Source of the DNA: Mycobacterium sp. ENV421
Lineage (GTDB): Bacteria > Actinomycetota > Actinomycetes > Mycobacteriales > Mycobacteriaceae
NCBI RefSeq assembly: GCF_002887815.1
Contig: NZ_PDHO01000008.1
Location: 147,654-211,653 of the forward strand
DNA: 64,000 bases
Direction: 5' to 3'
The notes beneath the pieces are model-generated. The model saw nothing but the letters and a program-made list of their open reading frames with translations. It was not told the DNA's origin and ran no database searches. This document shows, piece by piece, positions 19,762-31,352 of the stretch (the stretch's first letter is position 1; each line of letters starts with the position of its first letter). Made by a program: the position numbers and the translations under genes.

Positions 19762-20608
19762 CCGCACCTGCTTGTTCTCGTCCGCCACCCCATGCTCCAG
19801 CCACTTTGAGTGCGTCCACGCTGGCGCGCACGTCGTGTACCCGGACACCCCAGGCGCCGTGGACCGCGGCCAGCGCCGAGATCACCGCGGTCGCGGTTTC
19901 GCGGCCGTCCGGCGGCCGGACGGTGCCGTCGGCGTCGGCGAGCAGCGAACCGAGAAACCGCTTGCGGGACGCACCGACCAGCACCGGGATTCCGGTTGCG
20001 ACGAACTCCGGCAGCGCGTGCAGCAACGCCCAGTTGTGGTCGGCGGTCTTGGCGAACCCCAGACCCGGATCGATGATCAGGTTCTCCTGATCCACGCCCG
20101 CCGCGACGGCGGCGTCGACACCGGCGAGCAGATCGTCGCGCACCTCGGTCACCACGTCGCCGTAGTCCGGTACATCGTGGGGATGCTCGGTCCGCACCGA
20201 GCGCCAATGCATCAGCACCCAGGGCACCTTCGCCTCGGCCACCAGCGGCGCCATCACCGGATCGGCCTTGCCGCCCGAGACGTCGTTGACGATGGTTGCG
20301 CCGTTGTCCAGCGCGGCGGCCGCGACAGCCGCGTGCATGGTGTCGATGCTCACCGTGATCCCTTGGGCGGCAAGCTCTTTGATGACGGGTATGACGCGGG
20401 CGGACTCGACGGCGGCGTCGATGCGCACCGCACCGGGGCGGGTGGACTCACCGCCGACGTCGATGATGGATGCACCCTGGGCGACCAGGGCCAGTCCGTG
20501 TTCGACGGCGCGGGCCGGGTCGAGATAGCATCCGCCGTCGGAGAAGGAGTCGTCGGTGACGTTGACAACTCCCATCACCAGGGTGCGCGGTCCGTGTGAT
20601 TGCGTCAT
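19754..20608 (-). CDS. folP: Dihydropteroate synthase FolP
   Basis: Condenses hydroxymethyl-dihydropterin pyrophosphate with p-aminobenzoate; the sulfonamide and dapsone target. A 284-residue TIM barrel with [15 protein letters not shown] (loop 1), [11 protein letters not shown] (loop 2 with the resistance-prone Thr and Pro), [25 protein letters not shown] and the GASRKRFLG phosphate loop. This is the functional FolP1 type. The start overlaps folE by 4 bases. Confidence 0.97.
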   Translation of the reverse strand: MTQSHGPRTLVMGVVNVTDDSFSDGGCYLDPARAVEHGLALVAQGASIIDVGGESTRPGAVRIDAAVESARVIPVIKELAAQGITVSIDTMHAAVAAAALDNGATIVNDVSGGKADPVMAPLVAEAKVPWVLMHWRSVRTEHPHDVPDYGDVVTEVRDDLLAGVDAAVAAGVDQENLIIDPGLGFAKTADHNWALLHALPEFVATGIPVLVGASRKRFLGSLLADADGTVRPPDGRETATAVISALAAVHGAWGVRVHDVRASVDALKVAGAWGGGREQAGADG

Positions 20609-21224
20609 TTACGCAAGATGAGATCCAGCGCCTCGGATCGCGATGCATGGTCGGACTTGAACTGTCCGCGGACCGCCGATGTCGTCGTACTCGCACCCGG
20701 CTTGCGCACCCCGCGCATCGCCATGCACAAATGCTCGGCCTCGATCACGACGATCACCCCGCGCGGCTTGAGCTTGCGCATCACGGCGTCGGCGATCTGG
20801 GTGGTCAGCCGTTCCTGCACCTGGGGGCGCTTGGCATACAGATCGACCACCCGGGCCAGCTTCGACAGTCCGGTCACCCGGCCGTCCTCGCCCGGGATGT
20901 AGCCGACGTGCGCGACACCGTGGAACGCCACCAGGTGGTGCTCGCAGGTGGAGTACATCGGGATGTCCTTGACGAGCACGAGTTCGTCGTGTTGCTCGTC
21001 GAAGGTGGTGTCCAGCACCGCGTCCGGATCGGTGTACAGCCCGGAGAACATCTCCTGGAAGGCCCGCGCGACCCGCGCCGGTGTGTCCTGCAGACCGTGC
21101 CGGTCGGGGTCCTCGCCGACCGCCAGCAGCAGTTCACGAACAGCGGCCTCGGCCCGGGTCTGATCGAACACAGGGGTCTCCAACGTGCTCGCGTTGGGCT
21201 GCGCCATCGAAGCTCCGTTCGTCA

Positions 21225-21225
<1 letters not shown>
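20605..21225 (-). CDS. folE: GTP cyclohydrolase I FolE
   Basis: First enzyme of folate synthesis, converting GTP to dihydroneopterin triphosphate. About 206 residues: [17 protein letters not shown], the zinc and catalytic site [36 protein letters not shown] and [16 protein letters not shown] (second zinc Cys). GTP-binding residues follow in TSAVRGQF. The start codon overlaps the ftsH stop by one base. The true start could be ATG 21225 or the second Met seven residues in. Confidence 0.96.
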
Positions 21226-23558
<2,333 letters not shown>

Positions 23559-23729
23559 GCATCGGCCGTTACGGCCCGGTCCTTCCGATATGCGCAGCTG
23601 GGATAGTTCAGGCTACCGCTAGGACAACGTGGGCAAGTGCCCACAGGGTTTCCGTCAGGCTTTGGTAGCTGTTCGCTGTGCGCCGAACGGACACTTCCGG
23701 CCCGCCCGAAGCTGTGCTTGGCTGGCACC

Positions 23730-24629
23730 GTGCTCGCTCCGACCGAACGGTTAGTCGACGTCGCCGAGGTTCGGTTGCGGGTGCTCGAAGCCGGTGACCC
23801 GGGGGCGCCCCTGGTGGTGCTGGCGCACGGCTTCCCCGAGCTGGCGTACTCGTGGCGACACCAGATTCCCGTCCTCGCCGACGCCGGCTACCACGTACTG
23901 GCACCCGACCAGCGCGGCTACGGCGGATCGTCGGCACCCGAGGCGATCGAGGCCTACGACATCCACCGCCTCACCGGCGACCTGGTGGCCCTGCTGGACT
24001 CCGAAGTTGGCGGCGGCGCGGCGCAGGCCGTGTTCATCGGCCACGACTGGGGCGCAATGGTGGTGTGGCATACCGCGCTGCTGCATCCGGACCGGGTCCG
24101 GGCGGTCGCCGGCCTGAGCGTGCCGCCGATCCCGCGGGCGCGGAGCCGGCCCACCGAGCGGTGGCGGGAGAAGTTCGGCGACGACTTCTATATGTTGCGG
24201 TTCCAGGAACCCGGCAGGGCCGACGCCGAGATGGCCGCCGATGTGGCCGCCACCATGCGTGGGATGTTCGCCGACCTCTCCCCGTCGGCGCCGCCCGGGT
24301 GGATCAGCGACGCCGAGTTCGACCACTACGTCGCCGAGTTCGGCAGGACCGGATTCACCGGCGCGCTGAACTGGTATCGCAACTACGACCGCAACTGGGA
24401 GTCGACGCCTCAGCTCGCCGGCGCGCACATCACCGTGCCCGCGCTGTTCGTCGGCGGTACCGCAGACCCGATCGCGCCGACGATGAATCCGGCCCGCGCC
24501 CGTGAGGTGGTGGCCGGGCCGTACACCGAGCGGTGGATCGACGGCGCCGGGCACTGGGTGCAGCAGGAGCGCCCCGAGGACGTGAATCGGATCCTGTTGG
24601 AGTTCCTACGCGAAGTGGAGTCGTCGTGA
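23730..24629 (+). CDS. ephA: Epoxide hydrolase EphA-like
   Basis: An alpha/beta-hydrolase epoxide hydrolase of 299 residues. It has the oxyanion motif AHGFPELAYSWRHQ, the Asp nucleophile in FIGHDWGAMVVW and the catalytic His in IDGAGHWVQQERP. Lid-domain tyrosines that activate the epoxide are likely in NWYRNYDRNW. Compared with M. tuberculosis EphA as I recall it (about 322 residues) there is a shorter stretch in the lid. Start taken at GTG 23730 (VLAPTERLVDVAEVRLRV), where similarity begins; TTGGCT lies six bases before it. The next gene overlaps by 4 bases, so the two form an operon. Confidence 0.87.
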   Translation: MLAPTERLVDVAEVRLRVLEAGDPGAPLVVLAHGFPELAYSWRHQIPVLADAGYHVLAPDQRGYGGSSAPEAIEAYDIHRLTGDLVALLDSEVGGGAAQAVFIGHDWGAMVVWHTALLHPDRVRAVAGLSVPPIPRARSRPTERWREKFGDDFYMLRFQEPGRADAEMAADVAATMRGMFADLSPSAPPGWISDAEFDHYVAEFGRTGFTGALNWYRNYDRNWESTPQLAGAHITVPALFVGGTADPIAPTMNPARAREVVAGPYTERWIDGAGHWVQQERPEDVNRILLEFLREVESS

Positions 24630-25807
24630 CGCAAAAGCCGCTGAACTTCGGAGTGTTCATCACGCCGTTTCATCCAGTAGGCCAATCCCCAACCGTCGCA
24701 CTGGAATACGACCTGGAGCGGACGGTCGCCCTGGATCGGCTCGGGTTCGATGAGGCGTGGTTCGGCGAACACCACTCCGGCGGGTACGAATTGATCGCCT
24801 GCCCGGAGGTGTTCATCGCCGCCGCCGCCGAGCGCACCAAGCACATCCGGCTGGGTACCGGCGTGGTGTCGCTGCCCTACCACCACCCGCTGATGGTCGC
24901 CGACCGCTGGGTGCTGCTCGACCACCTGACCCGGGGCCGGGTGATCTTCGGCACCGGGCCCGGCGCATTGCCGTCGGACGCGTACATGATGGGCATCGAT
25001 CCGGTGGAGCAGCGGCGGATGATGCAGGAGTCGCTCGACGCGATCCTGGCGTTGTTCCGCGCCGGGCCCGACGAGCGGGTCGACCGGCACTCAGATTGGT
25101 TCACCCTGCGCGACGCGCAGCTGCATATCCGGCCCTACACCTGGCCGTACCCGGAAATCTCCACGGCTGCAATGGTTTCCCCATCGGGTCCGCGACTGGC
25201 CGGACAGCTGGGCACCTCGTTGCTGTCGTTGTCGATGTCGGTGCCCGGCGGGTACGCGGCGCTGGAGGACGCCTGGGGTGTAGTGGTCGATCAGGCCGCC
25301 AAGGCCGGGCGGCCCGAGCCCGATCGCTCGACGTGGCGGGTGCTGGGGATCATGCACCTGGCCGACACCCGCGAGCAGGCGATCGAGGACTGCACCTACG
25401 GACTGCAGGATTTCGCAAACTATTTCGGCGCCGCCGGGTTCGTACCGCTGTCCAATGACGTGGAGGCCGCAGAGCAATCCCCACGGCAGTTCGTCGCCGA
25501 TTATGCGGCCGGGGGCAACTGCTGTATCGGCACACCCGATGATGCCATCGCCTACATCACCGATCTGCTGGACCGCTCGGGCGGCTTCGGCACGTTCCTG
25601 ATGCTCGGCCACGACTGGGCCGACCCCCAGGCCACCTATCACTCGTATGAGTTGTTCGCGCGAAAAGTCATGCCGCACTTCAAGGGACAGCTTCAGGCCC
25701 CGCGGGCGTCGCACGACTGGGCGCAGCGCAAACGCAACGATCTGTTCGGTCGCGCCGGTGAGGCGATCATGAAGGCGATCGGCGAGCACGCCGGCGAGCA
25801 GGCTTAG
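24626..25807 (+). CDS. LLM-class flavin-dependent monooxygenase (Rv3618-like)
   Basis: A 393-residue bacterial-luciferase-like flavin monooxygenase: FGVFITPFHP at the start, GFDEAWFGEHHSGGYE, TKHIRLGTGVVSLPYHHP and LDHLTRGRVIFGTGPG. These match the luciferase-type FMNH2-dependent alkane/aldehyde monooxygenases. The partner flavin reductase is not encoded nearby. The GTG start overlaps the ephA stop by 4 bases, as in Rv3617-Rv3618; a pathway where the monooxygenase oxidises a substrate and EphA opens an epoxide is conceivable but unproven. Confidence 0.9.
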   Translation: MTQKPLNFGVFITPFHPVGQSPTVALEYDLERTVALDRLGFDEAWFGEHHSGGYELIACPEVFIAAAAERTKHIRLGTGVVSLPYHHPLMVADRWVLLDHLTRGRVIFGTGPGALPSDAYMMGIDPVEQRRMMQESLDAILALFRAGPDERVDRHSDWFTLRDAQLHIRPYTWPYPEISTAAMVSPSGPRLAGQLGTSLLSLSMSVPGGYAALEDAWGVVVDQAAKAGRPEPDRSTWRVLGIMHLADTREQAIEDCTYGLQDFANYFGAAGFVPLSNDVEAAEQSPRQFVADYAAGGNCCIGTPDDAIAYITDLLDRSGGFGTFLMLGHDWADPQATYHSYELFARKVMPHFKGQLQAPRASHDWAQRKRNDLFGRAGEAIMKAIGEHAGEQA

Positions 25808-26307
25808 CTGACGTCCGGGGACATTGACGCCGCACACAGCTGCTCGACGTAACTCAGGTGGCCAAGGTCGGCCAGGATGCGACGGGCGACCGAGCCCTCG
25901 GCCCGGCTGACCGCCAGCCACAGATGGTTGAGGCCGGTCATCGGGGATCGGGTGTCGCGAGCAAGATCGGCAGCACCGATGAGTACCGCCTTGGCATGAG
26001 AGCTGAAGGTCAGGTGGATATACCGCGGCGACTCCCGGCGCTGCGCGCCGGTGATCTGCTCGAACTGCCGTTGAATCGTCTCGACGATCACCGCGCGTTC
26101 GTGAAGTGCCGAACTGACCGCATTCGAGGTGTCGGCCACCAACCCGATCAGTACGTGCGCGGACCCAACCAGGTCGCTCGCGTATCCGTAGGCCTCGCTG
26201 TAGGCCCGATTCACCGCGGCGCGACCGTCAGGACTCAGGCCGGAGAGGGCAGCCGCAACCCGGGCCGCGACGAGATCCCCGCCCGGAAATGCGCTCCCAG
26301 CAACCAT
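25804..26307 (-). CDS. Stand-alone Clp N-domain protein (ClpC2/ClpC3-type)
   Basis: A 167-residue protein made only of the two Clp_N repeats found at the N-terminus of ClpC1, with no AAA+ module. Repeat 1 (AVNRAYSEAYGYASDLVGSAHVLIGLV) and repeat 2 (SHAKAVLIGAADLARDTRSPMTGLNHLWLAV) align with the ClpC1 repeats around [14 protein letters not shown]. Such proteins can act as ClpC1 decoys, adaptors, or binders of ClpC1-directed antibiotics, as reported for mycobacterial ClpC2. The start is taken at ATG 26307; a GTG at 26331 is possible but lies within the promoter palindrome. The 3' end overlaps the monooxygenase gene by 4 bases. Confidence 0.8.
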   Translation of the reverse strand: MVAGSAFPGGDLVAARVAAALSGLSPDGRAAVNRAYSEAYGYASDLVGSAHVLIGLVADTSNAVSSALHERAVIVETIQRQFEQITGAQRRESPRYIHLTFSSHAKAVLIGAADLARDTRSPMTGLNHLWLAVSRAEGSVARRILADLGHLSYVEQLCAASMSPDVS

Positions 26308-26314
26308 ACTTACG

Positions 26315-26326
26315 TATTGTACAATA
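26315..26326. promoter_or_regulatory. Perfect AT-rich palindrome over the -10 box of the Clp_N gene
   Basis: TATTGTACAATA is a perfect 12-base palindrome, very AT-rich for this genome. It contains TACAAT on the minus strand (26321-26316), which is a good -10 box eight bases before the ATG at 26307. A protein bound here would block transcription. The TetR gene directly upstream, or the Clp_N protein itself, are candidate repressors. Confidence 0.6.
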
Positions 26327-26397
26327 TTCACATATGGTACTGGACGCGGCCCGCTCCCGCAGCCGGATCGGCATCTCTTGCGACCGGTGCGACCGAC

Positions 26398-27000
26398 TCA
26401 GCCTCTGAACTGGCCGTAGCGGAGCAGCGTGTTCACCGACTCTTCCCAGCGACTCAGCTGCTCGGGGGTCCACAGCGGTTCCGGCAGGTGGCGCTCGATA
26501 TGCCGACGAAGAATGATGGCGCCGAACACCAGTATCGTCGGGTTCAGCGCCGCCCAGACCACATCGAGGTTTTCTCGCGTGGCCCCGATCTCCGCCAACT
26601 GCTGCCAGTGGCTCACCACGATCGCCACCGTCGCGTCAAAGAACGCGACGCCCGAGTCGGTGCCGTCTACCAGCAAACGAGCGAGATAGTCGACGACGGC
26701 TCGGTGGTCGGACAGGAGCGAGCCCACTCTGCTACCCATCTCCAGCACAGCCTCGGTGGGCGAGTCGGGTAACGGCTGTGTCATCGCGGCGCCGATGACC
26801 GCCATCACATGCGCGTCGACGGCCGCGATCAGGCCGTCCTTCGAGCCGAAATGGTGCTGTACCAACCCGACCGACACACCCGCGGAGTCCGCAATCATCT
26901 GCAGTGTCGCCTCAGCGGCGCTTTGCTGGGAAAACACCTCCATCGCAGCGTCGAGGATCCGGTCCTGTCTCGACCGGTCTGAGCGACTCCCCGAGTTCAC
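26398..27000 (-). CDS. TetR/AcrR family transcriptional regulator
   Basis: A 200-residue repressor. The N-terminal helix-turn-helix domain is DRILDAAMEVFSQQSAAEATL, then ADSAGVSVGLVQHHFGSKDGL (recognition helix). The C-terminal ligand-binding and dimer domain is all-helical and not informative about the ligand. Start is the GTG at 27000 with a strong ribosome binding site (AAAGGGG, 5-base spacing). It is upstream of, and co-directional with, the Clp_N gene with a 90-base gap, and is followed by no transporter or enzyme of its own. Confidence 0.9.
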   Translation of the reverse strand: MNSGSRSDRSRQDRILDAAMEVFSQQSAAEATLQMIADSAGVSVGLVQHHFGSKDGLIAAVDAHVMAVIGAAMTQPLPDSPTEAVLEMGSRVGSLLSDHRAVVDYLARLLVDGTDSGVAFFDATVAIVVSHWQQLAEIGATRENLDVVWAALNPTILVFGAIILRRHIERHLPEPLWTPEQLSRWEESVNTLLRYGQFRG

Positions 27001-27144
27001 ATGTCCCCTTTCACCTTGCCGACCCGACTCATCCGTCAATAACGACCATAGGTCTGCGTGATTCGCGCCGTGGACACGCATCGAGGGCAGAGCAAGACCA
27101 TCAACGCCCCGTGGTTACCCGCTCAGCTGCGCCGGCAAGCAGGC

Positions 27145-27918
27145 CTAGACCGCGGTGCGCTCCCCCGGCGTGAGCCAGTGGACGTTCGTCAGATCCGACA
27201 GGTTCTGGCGCGCAACAGCTTCCGGCTCACGGAAATGCGTCCAGCCTTCATAGTGCACCGGCACCACCACCCGTGGCCGCATCAGGCGGGTCAACTCGCG
27301 GCCCTCGCGGGCGGTCATCGTGAAGCGCACCGGCCCGGTGAACCCGAACCGCACACCGCCGAGATGCAGCAGCGCCACGTCGACCGGTATCCGCTCGGCG
27401 ACCTGACGCAGACCCTGGTAGAGCACGGTGTCCCCGGACATCCACAGCGCGGCGGTGTCCTGGCGGTCGCGGTGTAGCGCGAAGCCGTTGACCTTCCCTG
27501 TGATCGGGCCGCTGAACCTGGGGCCGTGCCGGGCCGGGGTGGCGGTCACCGTCAGCGACGGACGGTCCTCAGCCTGCAGCGTCGTCGACTCCCAGTCCGC
27601 CAGGCCACGGACATTCGGCGCGGCCAGCCGGCGCGCGGCGGGCACTGTGGTGACGACGGTGCCGGCCCGGGCGAGCAGGGCACGGCCGGCGTCGTCGAGA
27701 TTGTCGGCGTGCTGATCGTGGCTGAGCAGCACCACGTCGACGGGTGCCACGACGTCAAGCGGCCGGGCCGGGCCGGCGACCTTGCGCGAGGACGTGCCCC
27801 AGCCGAACGTGTACCGGCGGCCGGGTGAGTCGAAGGTCGGGTCGGTCAGGATCCGCCAGCCGTCGACCTCGATCAGCGTGGTGGGGCCGCCGAGGTGAGT
27901 GAGCTGCAGCTTGGCCAT
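27145..27918 (-). CDS. MBL-fold metal-dependent hydrolase
   Basis: A 257-residue metallo-beta-lactamase-fold protein of the UlaG/YtnP-like branch. Metal-binding motif LLSHDQHADNLD near residue 65 (a variant of HxHxDH), TPARHGPRF near residue 129, SGDTVLY and a C-terminal VVPVHYEGWTHF that supplies the last His. Likely a lactonase or phosphodiesterase-type hydrolase; the substrate is unknown. The divergent promoter with lpqG is only 36 bases long, with TAGGTT six bases before this ATG. The gap 27001-27144 downstream shows nothing recognisable. Confidence 0.85.
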   Translation of the reverse strand: MAKLQLTHLGGPTTLIEVDGWRILTDPTFDSPGRRYTFGWGTSSRKVAGPARPLDVVAPVDVVLLSHDQHADNLDDAGRALLARAGTVVTTVPAARRLAAPNVRGLADWESTTLQAEDRPSLTVTATPARHGPRFSGPITGKVNGFALHRDRQDTAALWMSGDTVLYQGLRQVAERIPVDVALLHLGGVRFGFTGPVRFTMTAREGRELTRLMRPRVVVPVHYEGWTHFREPEAVARQNLSDLTNVHWLTPGERTAV

Positions 27919-27924
27919 CCCAAA

Positions 27925-27930
27925 AACCTA
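27925..27930 (-). promoter_or_regulatory. -10 box, leaderless promoter of the MBL-fold gene
   Basis: TAGGTT on the minus strand, then six bases (TTTGGG), then the ATG at 27918. Confidence 0.55.
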
Positions 27931-27941
27931 GTGCGCCACGC

Positions 27942-27947
27942 TACGGT
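27942..27947 (+). promoter_or_regulatory. -10 box, leaderless promoter of lpqG
   Basis: TACGGT, then seven bases (GTCTCCC), then the ATG at 27955. Confidence 0.55.
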
Positions 27948-27954
27948 GTCTCCC

Positions 27955-28674
27955 ATGCCCATCGCCGGACGTCGTGTCGTTATTGCGCTGGCCTCGGCGG
28001 CTACCGCCGCCGCCGTCCTCACCGGCTGCGACTCGGCGCCCGCGGTGCCCGCCAACCCGCGGCAGGTCACCGTCGTCGGCTCCGGCGATGTGAAGGGCGT
28101 GCCCGACACACTGACCGCCGACGTGAGCGTCGAGGCGGCCGCAGCCGACGTCACCACGGCGATGAACCAGGCCAACGACCGCCAGAACGCGGTCCTCAAC
28201 GCGCTCAACGCCAGCGGCGTCGACACCAAGGACATCAGCACCACCGGCGTCAGCCTGCAGCCCCAGTACGGCGACAACTCGGTGATCACCGGCTACCGGG
28301 CGAGCAATTCGATCCAGATCAAGATCCGCAAACTCGACACGGCCTCGCAGGTGTTGGCCAATATCGTCAGCGCCGGCGGTGACGCCACCCGGATCAATTC
28401 GGTGAGCTACTCCATCGAGGACGACGCCAAGTTGGTCGGCGACGCCAGGGCCCGGGCGTTCAACGACGCCAAGCAGCGCGCACAGCAGTACGCCGACCTG
28501 TCCGGGCTGTCGCTGGGCAAGATCATCTCGATCTCCGAGGCCCCCGGCGGCACACCCCCGACTCCGCCGGTGCCGATGCCCGCACCCCGCGGCGCGATGG
28601 CCAGTTCAGTGCCGCTGGCGCCCGGCCAGCAGACCGTGAGCTTCTCGGTGACCGCGGTCTGGGAGCTCGGCTAG
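27955..28674 (+). CDS. lpqG: SIMPL-domain lipoprotein LpqG
   Basis: Exported lipoprotein of 239 residues. Signal peptide MPIAGRRVVIALASAATAAAVLTG with lipobox LTGC (Cys about residue 24), then a SIMPL (DUF541) domain: QVTVVGSGDVKGVPDTL, NALNASGVDTKDISTTGVSL and ARAFNDAKQRAQQYADLSG. SIMPL proteins are periplasmic or surface proteins of unclear function. The size and location between the ephA region and hpt match Rv3623. A Pro-rich loop (PTPPVPMPAPR) precedes the last strand. Gap 28675-28753 to the convergent hpt gene shows no clear terminator. Confidence 0.9.
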   Translation: MPIAGRRVVIALASAATAAAVLTGCDSAPAVPANPRQVTVVGSGDVKGVPDTLTADVSVEAAAADVTTAMNQANDRQNAVLNALNASGVDTKDISTTGVSLQPQYGDNSVITGYRASNSIQIKIRKLDTASQVLANIVSAGGDATRINSVSYSIEDDAKLVGDARARAFNDAKQRAQQYADLSGLSLGKIISISEAPGGTPPTPPVPMPAPRGAMASSVPLAPGQQTVSFSVTAVWELG

Positions 28675-28753
28675 CGATTGCCGAGATCGACGAATTGGCG
28701 CGCTCCACTGGGACTTTCGCAGCCAAACGTCGGTGTGGGCGGAGCGGAACCGA

Positions 28754-29365
28754 CTAGCCCTGATACACCTTCGGTTCGAGCGTGCCGATGAACGGCAGAT
28801 CGCGATAACGCTCCGCGTAGTCCAAGCCGTAGCCGACCACGAACTCGTTAGGGATGTCGAAGCCGACGTATTCGATGTCGACGTCGGCGCGTACCGCGTC
28901 CGGCTTGCGCAGCAGGGTGCACACCCGCAGCGATTTGGGATGGCGGGTCGCCAGGTTGCGCAGCAGCCAGGACAGCGTCAGCCCGGAGTCCACGATGTCC
29001 TCGACGATCAGCACATCGCGGTCGTGGATGTCGCGGTCGAGATCCTTGAGGATCCGGACCACCCCGGACGACGACGTCGACGATCCGTACGAGCTGACCG
29101 CCATGAACTCCAACTGCGTGGGCAGCGGGATCGCACGAGCGAGATCCGTGACGAACATCACCGCACCCTTGAGCACGGTGAGCAGCAGCAGATCCTGACC
29201 GTTCAGCGAATCGGCGTAGTCGCGGGCGACTGACGCCGCCAGCTCAGCGGTCCGGGTGTGAATCTGCTCTTGGGACAACAGGACCGATTTGATGTCCCCG
29301 GGGTACAGCTCGTGCGCCGACACGTCCACACTGTGCCACGAGCAAGGCCCGACAACCAATCTCAC
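28754..29365 (-). CDS. hpt: Hypoxanthine-guanine phosphoribosyltransferase
   Basis: Purine salvage: makes IMP or GMP from the free base and PRPP. About 203 residues: [17 protein letters not shown] near the start, [19 protein letters not shown], the flexible loop around [13 protein letters not shown], and the PRPP motif [14 protein letters not shown] place the start at GTG 29365, overlapping the tilS stop by 4 bases; conservation with M. tuberculosis Hpt begins only at ELYPGDI, so a GTG at 29329 is also possible. Confidence 0.95.
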   Translation of the reverse strand: MRLVVGPCSWHSVDVSAHELYPGDIKSVLLSQEQIHTRTAELAASVARDYADSLNGQDLLLLTVLKGAVMFVTDLARAIPLPTQLEFMAVSSYGSSTSSSGVVRILKDLDRDIHDRDVLIVEDIVDSGLTLSWLLRNLATRHPKSLRVCTLLRKPDAVRADVDIEYVGFDIPNEFVVGYGLDYAERYRDLPFIGTLEPKVYQG

Positions 29366-30327
29366 ACCGGTTGTGTGTACATCATCAGCCTGCCGTCGCG
29401 GCGGGCGGCGAACAATCTTTGCTGCCGAAGCCCGGAGCCGACCGCCACTCCGCCCTGCCCGTGCCAGGCGGTGACCAGCGCGTCCACCGCGCGGATCTGC
29501 TTGTCGGTGAGGTTGGTCGCGCCGCCGCCGAGCAGCCAGCCCCGGATCACCCGGCGCCGCACCGCGGTGGGCAGCGCGGTCAGCGCGGTGACCGCGACGC
29601 TGTCGCCGGTGTCGCCGAGGGCGTCGGCCGCCAAGGCGGCCCAGTCATCCAAAGCGTCGGTGTCCTCCCGCAGCGCGGCCGCGGTGCGGGCCAGCGCCTC
29701 GGCAACACCACCGCCGAGCACGTCTTCGAGCAGCGGCAGCACCTCGGTGCGCAGCCGAACCCGGGTGAACCGGGCGTCGTGATTGTGCGGGTCGTCCCAC
29801 GGGGTGAACCCGAGCTCGGAGCATGCGGCATGGGTGACAGCGCGGCGCACCCCCAGCAGCGGCCGGTGCCAGGGCGGGTCGCAGGCCCGCATGCCGGCGA
29901 TCGACCGCGCCCCCGAGCCGCGGCCCAGTCCCAGCAACACGGTCTCGGCCTGGTCGTCGAGGGTGTGCGCCAGCAGTACCGGCGCACCGGCGCGTGCGGC
30001 GTCCAGTGCGGTGTAGCGCGCGGTGCGTGCGGCGGCCTCCGGACCGCCGTCGGCGCCGACCTGTACCCGCAGCACCCGGGCGTCCACGCAGCCGAGGTCG
30101 TGGGCCTGCCTGCGTGCGGTCTCGGCGACCCGCTCGGAGCCGGGCTGCAGACCGTGGTCGACGATCAGGGCGGTGGTCGGCAGGGCCGCGGCGGCCGCCG
30201 CTGTCAGCGCCAGGGAGTCCGGTCCACCGGACAGCGCGACGCACCAGGACGTCGCGCCCGGCAGGTGCTCGGTCGCGAAGCCGGCCACGCCGGCCCGCAG
30301 CGCGGCTACAGCACCCGGTCGATCCAC
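29362..30327 (-). CDS. tilS: tRNA(Ile)-lysidine synthetase TilS
   Basis: Adds lysine to C34 of tRNA-Ile(CAU), changing its identity. 321 residues: PP-loop ATPase motif S33-GGPDS38, [32 protein letters not shown] and [18 protein letters not shown], all typical. Short C-terminal region as in other actinobacterial TilS. The start is taken at GTG 30327 ([13 protein letters not shown]), where the M. tuberculosis protein (MDRQSAV...) begins, giving a 22-base overlap with the metalloprotease gene upstream. Confidence 0.94.
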   Translation of the reverse strand: MDRPGAVAALRAGVAGFATEHLPGATSWCVALSGGPDSLALTAAAAAALPTTALIVDHGLQPGSERVAETARRQAHDLGCVDARVLRVQVGADGGPEAAARTARYTALDAARAGAPVLLAHTLDDQAETVLLGLGRGSGARSIAGMRACDPPWHRPLLGVRRAVTHAACSELGFTPWDDPHNHDARFTRVRLRTEVLPLLEDVLGGGVAEALARTAAALREDTDALDDWAALAADALGDTGDSVAVTALTALPTAVRRRVIRGWLLGGGATNLTDKQIRAVDALVTAWHGQGGVAVGSGLRQQRLFAARRDGRLMMYTQPV

Positions 30328-31352
30328 CGCTGCGGATCTTCGATCTCGTCGGGCAGCGGCAGGGTGTCCGCACTCGTCCACACCGTGTTGAACCGGTCCA
30401 TCCCGACCCGGTCCACCACGTGGTCGACGAACGCCTTGCCGCGGGTGTACTGGCTGAGCTTGGCGTCCACCCCGAGCAGCGCCCGCAACAGCCGCTGCAG
30501 CGGCGGCTGCTTGCGTTGGCGGCGTTGATCGAACCGGTTGCGGATGGTCTGCACCGACGGCACGACGGCCGGGCCGACCGCATCCATGACATGGTCGGCG
30601 TGACCTTCGAGCAGCGTGCCGAGCACCAGCAGCTGATCGAGCGCCACCTGCTGCGGCTCGGACTGCACCGCGCGCATGAACCCCAGGATGCCCGCGTCAT
30701 TGGCACCCAACTCACCCCCGCGCCGCTTCTTGACGAAGTCCGCCAGCCGTCCCACCACCTGCGTCACATCGTCGGCCGTATCGGAGGTCAGCACCCCGAG
30801 TGCCTGCGACATATGTTGTGCCAGCCACGGATTGGCGGAGAACTGCACCCGGTGGGTGACCTCGTGCAGGCACACCCACAGCCGGAAGTCGGCCGGCGAC
30901 ACCCGCAGTTGGCGCTCGACGGCGATCACATTCGGGTAGACCAGCAGAAGCAGGCCGTCCTCGGTGCCGGTGTCGGCGAACGGGTCGTACTGGCCGAGAA
31001 TCCCCGAGGAGATGAACGCCAGCACCGCACCGGTCTGCGCGCCGGTCACCCGTCCGGTGACCGGGTTGCTCGGTGTTTCCGTGCCACCGGTCATCACCCG
31101 CATGGAATCCGACGCCGCCCGGATCCAGCCGGGGCGGTCGACGATGCGCGCTTCGGCGACGGGGGCGTCGCCGCCCATCCGGGTGACCTCGCGGACCGGG
31201 CCTTCGGCTTTGCGCGCCGCGACAGACAGTTCGTCGACGGCCTGGCTGCGGGTGTAGTCCGTGGCGGCCGGCCCGGGCCGGGCCAGCCAGGCGCCGACAT
31301 TCCCGGCGAAGGCCCAGTCCACGGCGCGGCCCACCGTCACCTGCGAGCTCAT
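30306..31352 (-). CDS. Zinc-dependent metalloprotease-like protein (DUF2342, Rv3626c-like)
   Basis: A 348-residue actinobacterial protein with a clear HExxH zinc motif (CLHEVTHRVQF, about residue 160). The ends VDWAFAGNVGAWLARPGP and RGKAFVDHVVDRVGMDRFNTVW are conserved in the family, often annotated as a zinc-dependent metalloprotease or F420-biosynthesis-associated protein; the true role is unknown. Start at ATG 31352 (MSSQVTVG) overlaps the dacB stop by 4 bases. No signal peptide. Confidence 0.87.
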   Translation of the reverse strand: MSSQVTVGRAVDWAFAGNVGAWLARPGPAATDYTRSQAVDELSVAARKAEGPVREVTRMGGDAPVAEARIVDRPGWIRAASDSMRVMTGGTETPSNPVTGRVTGAQTGAVLAFISSGILGQYDPFADTGTEDGLLLLVYPNVIAVERQLRVSPADFRLWVCLHEVTHRVQFSANPWLAQHMSQALGVLTSDTADDVTQVVGRLADFVKKRRGGELGANDAGILGFMRAVQSEPQQVALDQLLVLGTLLEGHADHVMDAVGPAVVPSVQTIRNRFDQRRQRKQPPLQRLLRALLGVDAKLSQYTRGKAFVDHVVDRVGMDRFNTVWTSADTLPLPDEIEDPQRWIDRVL

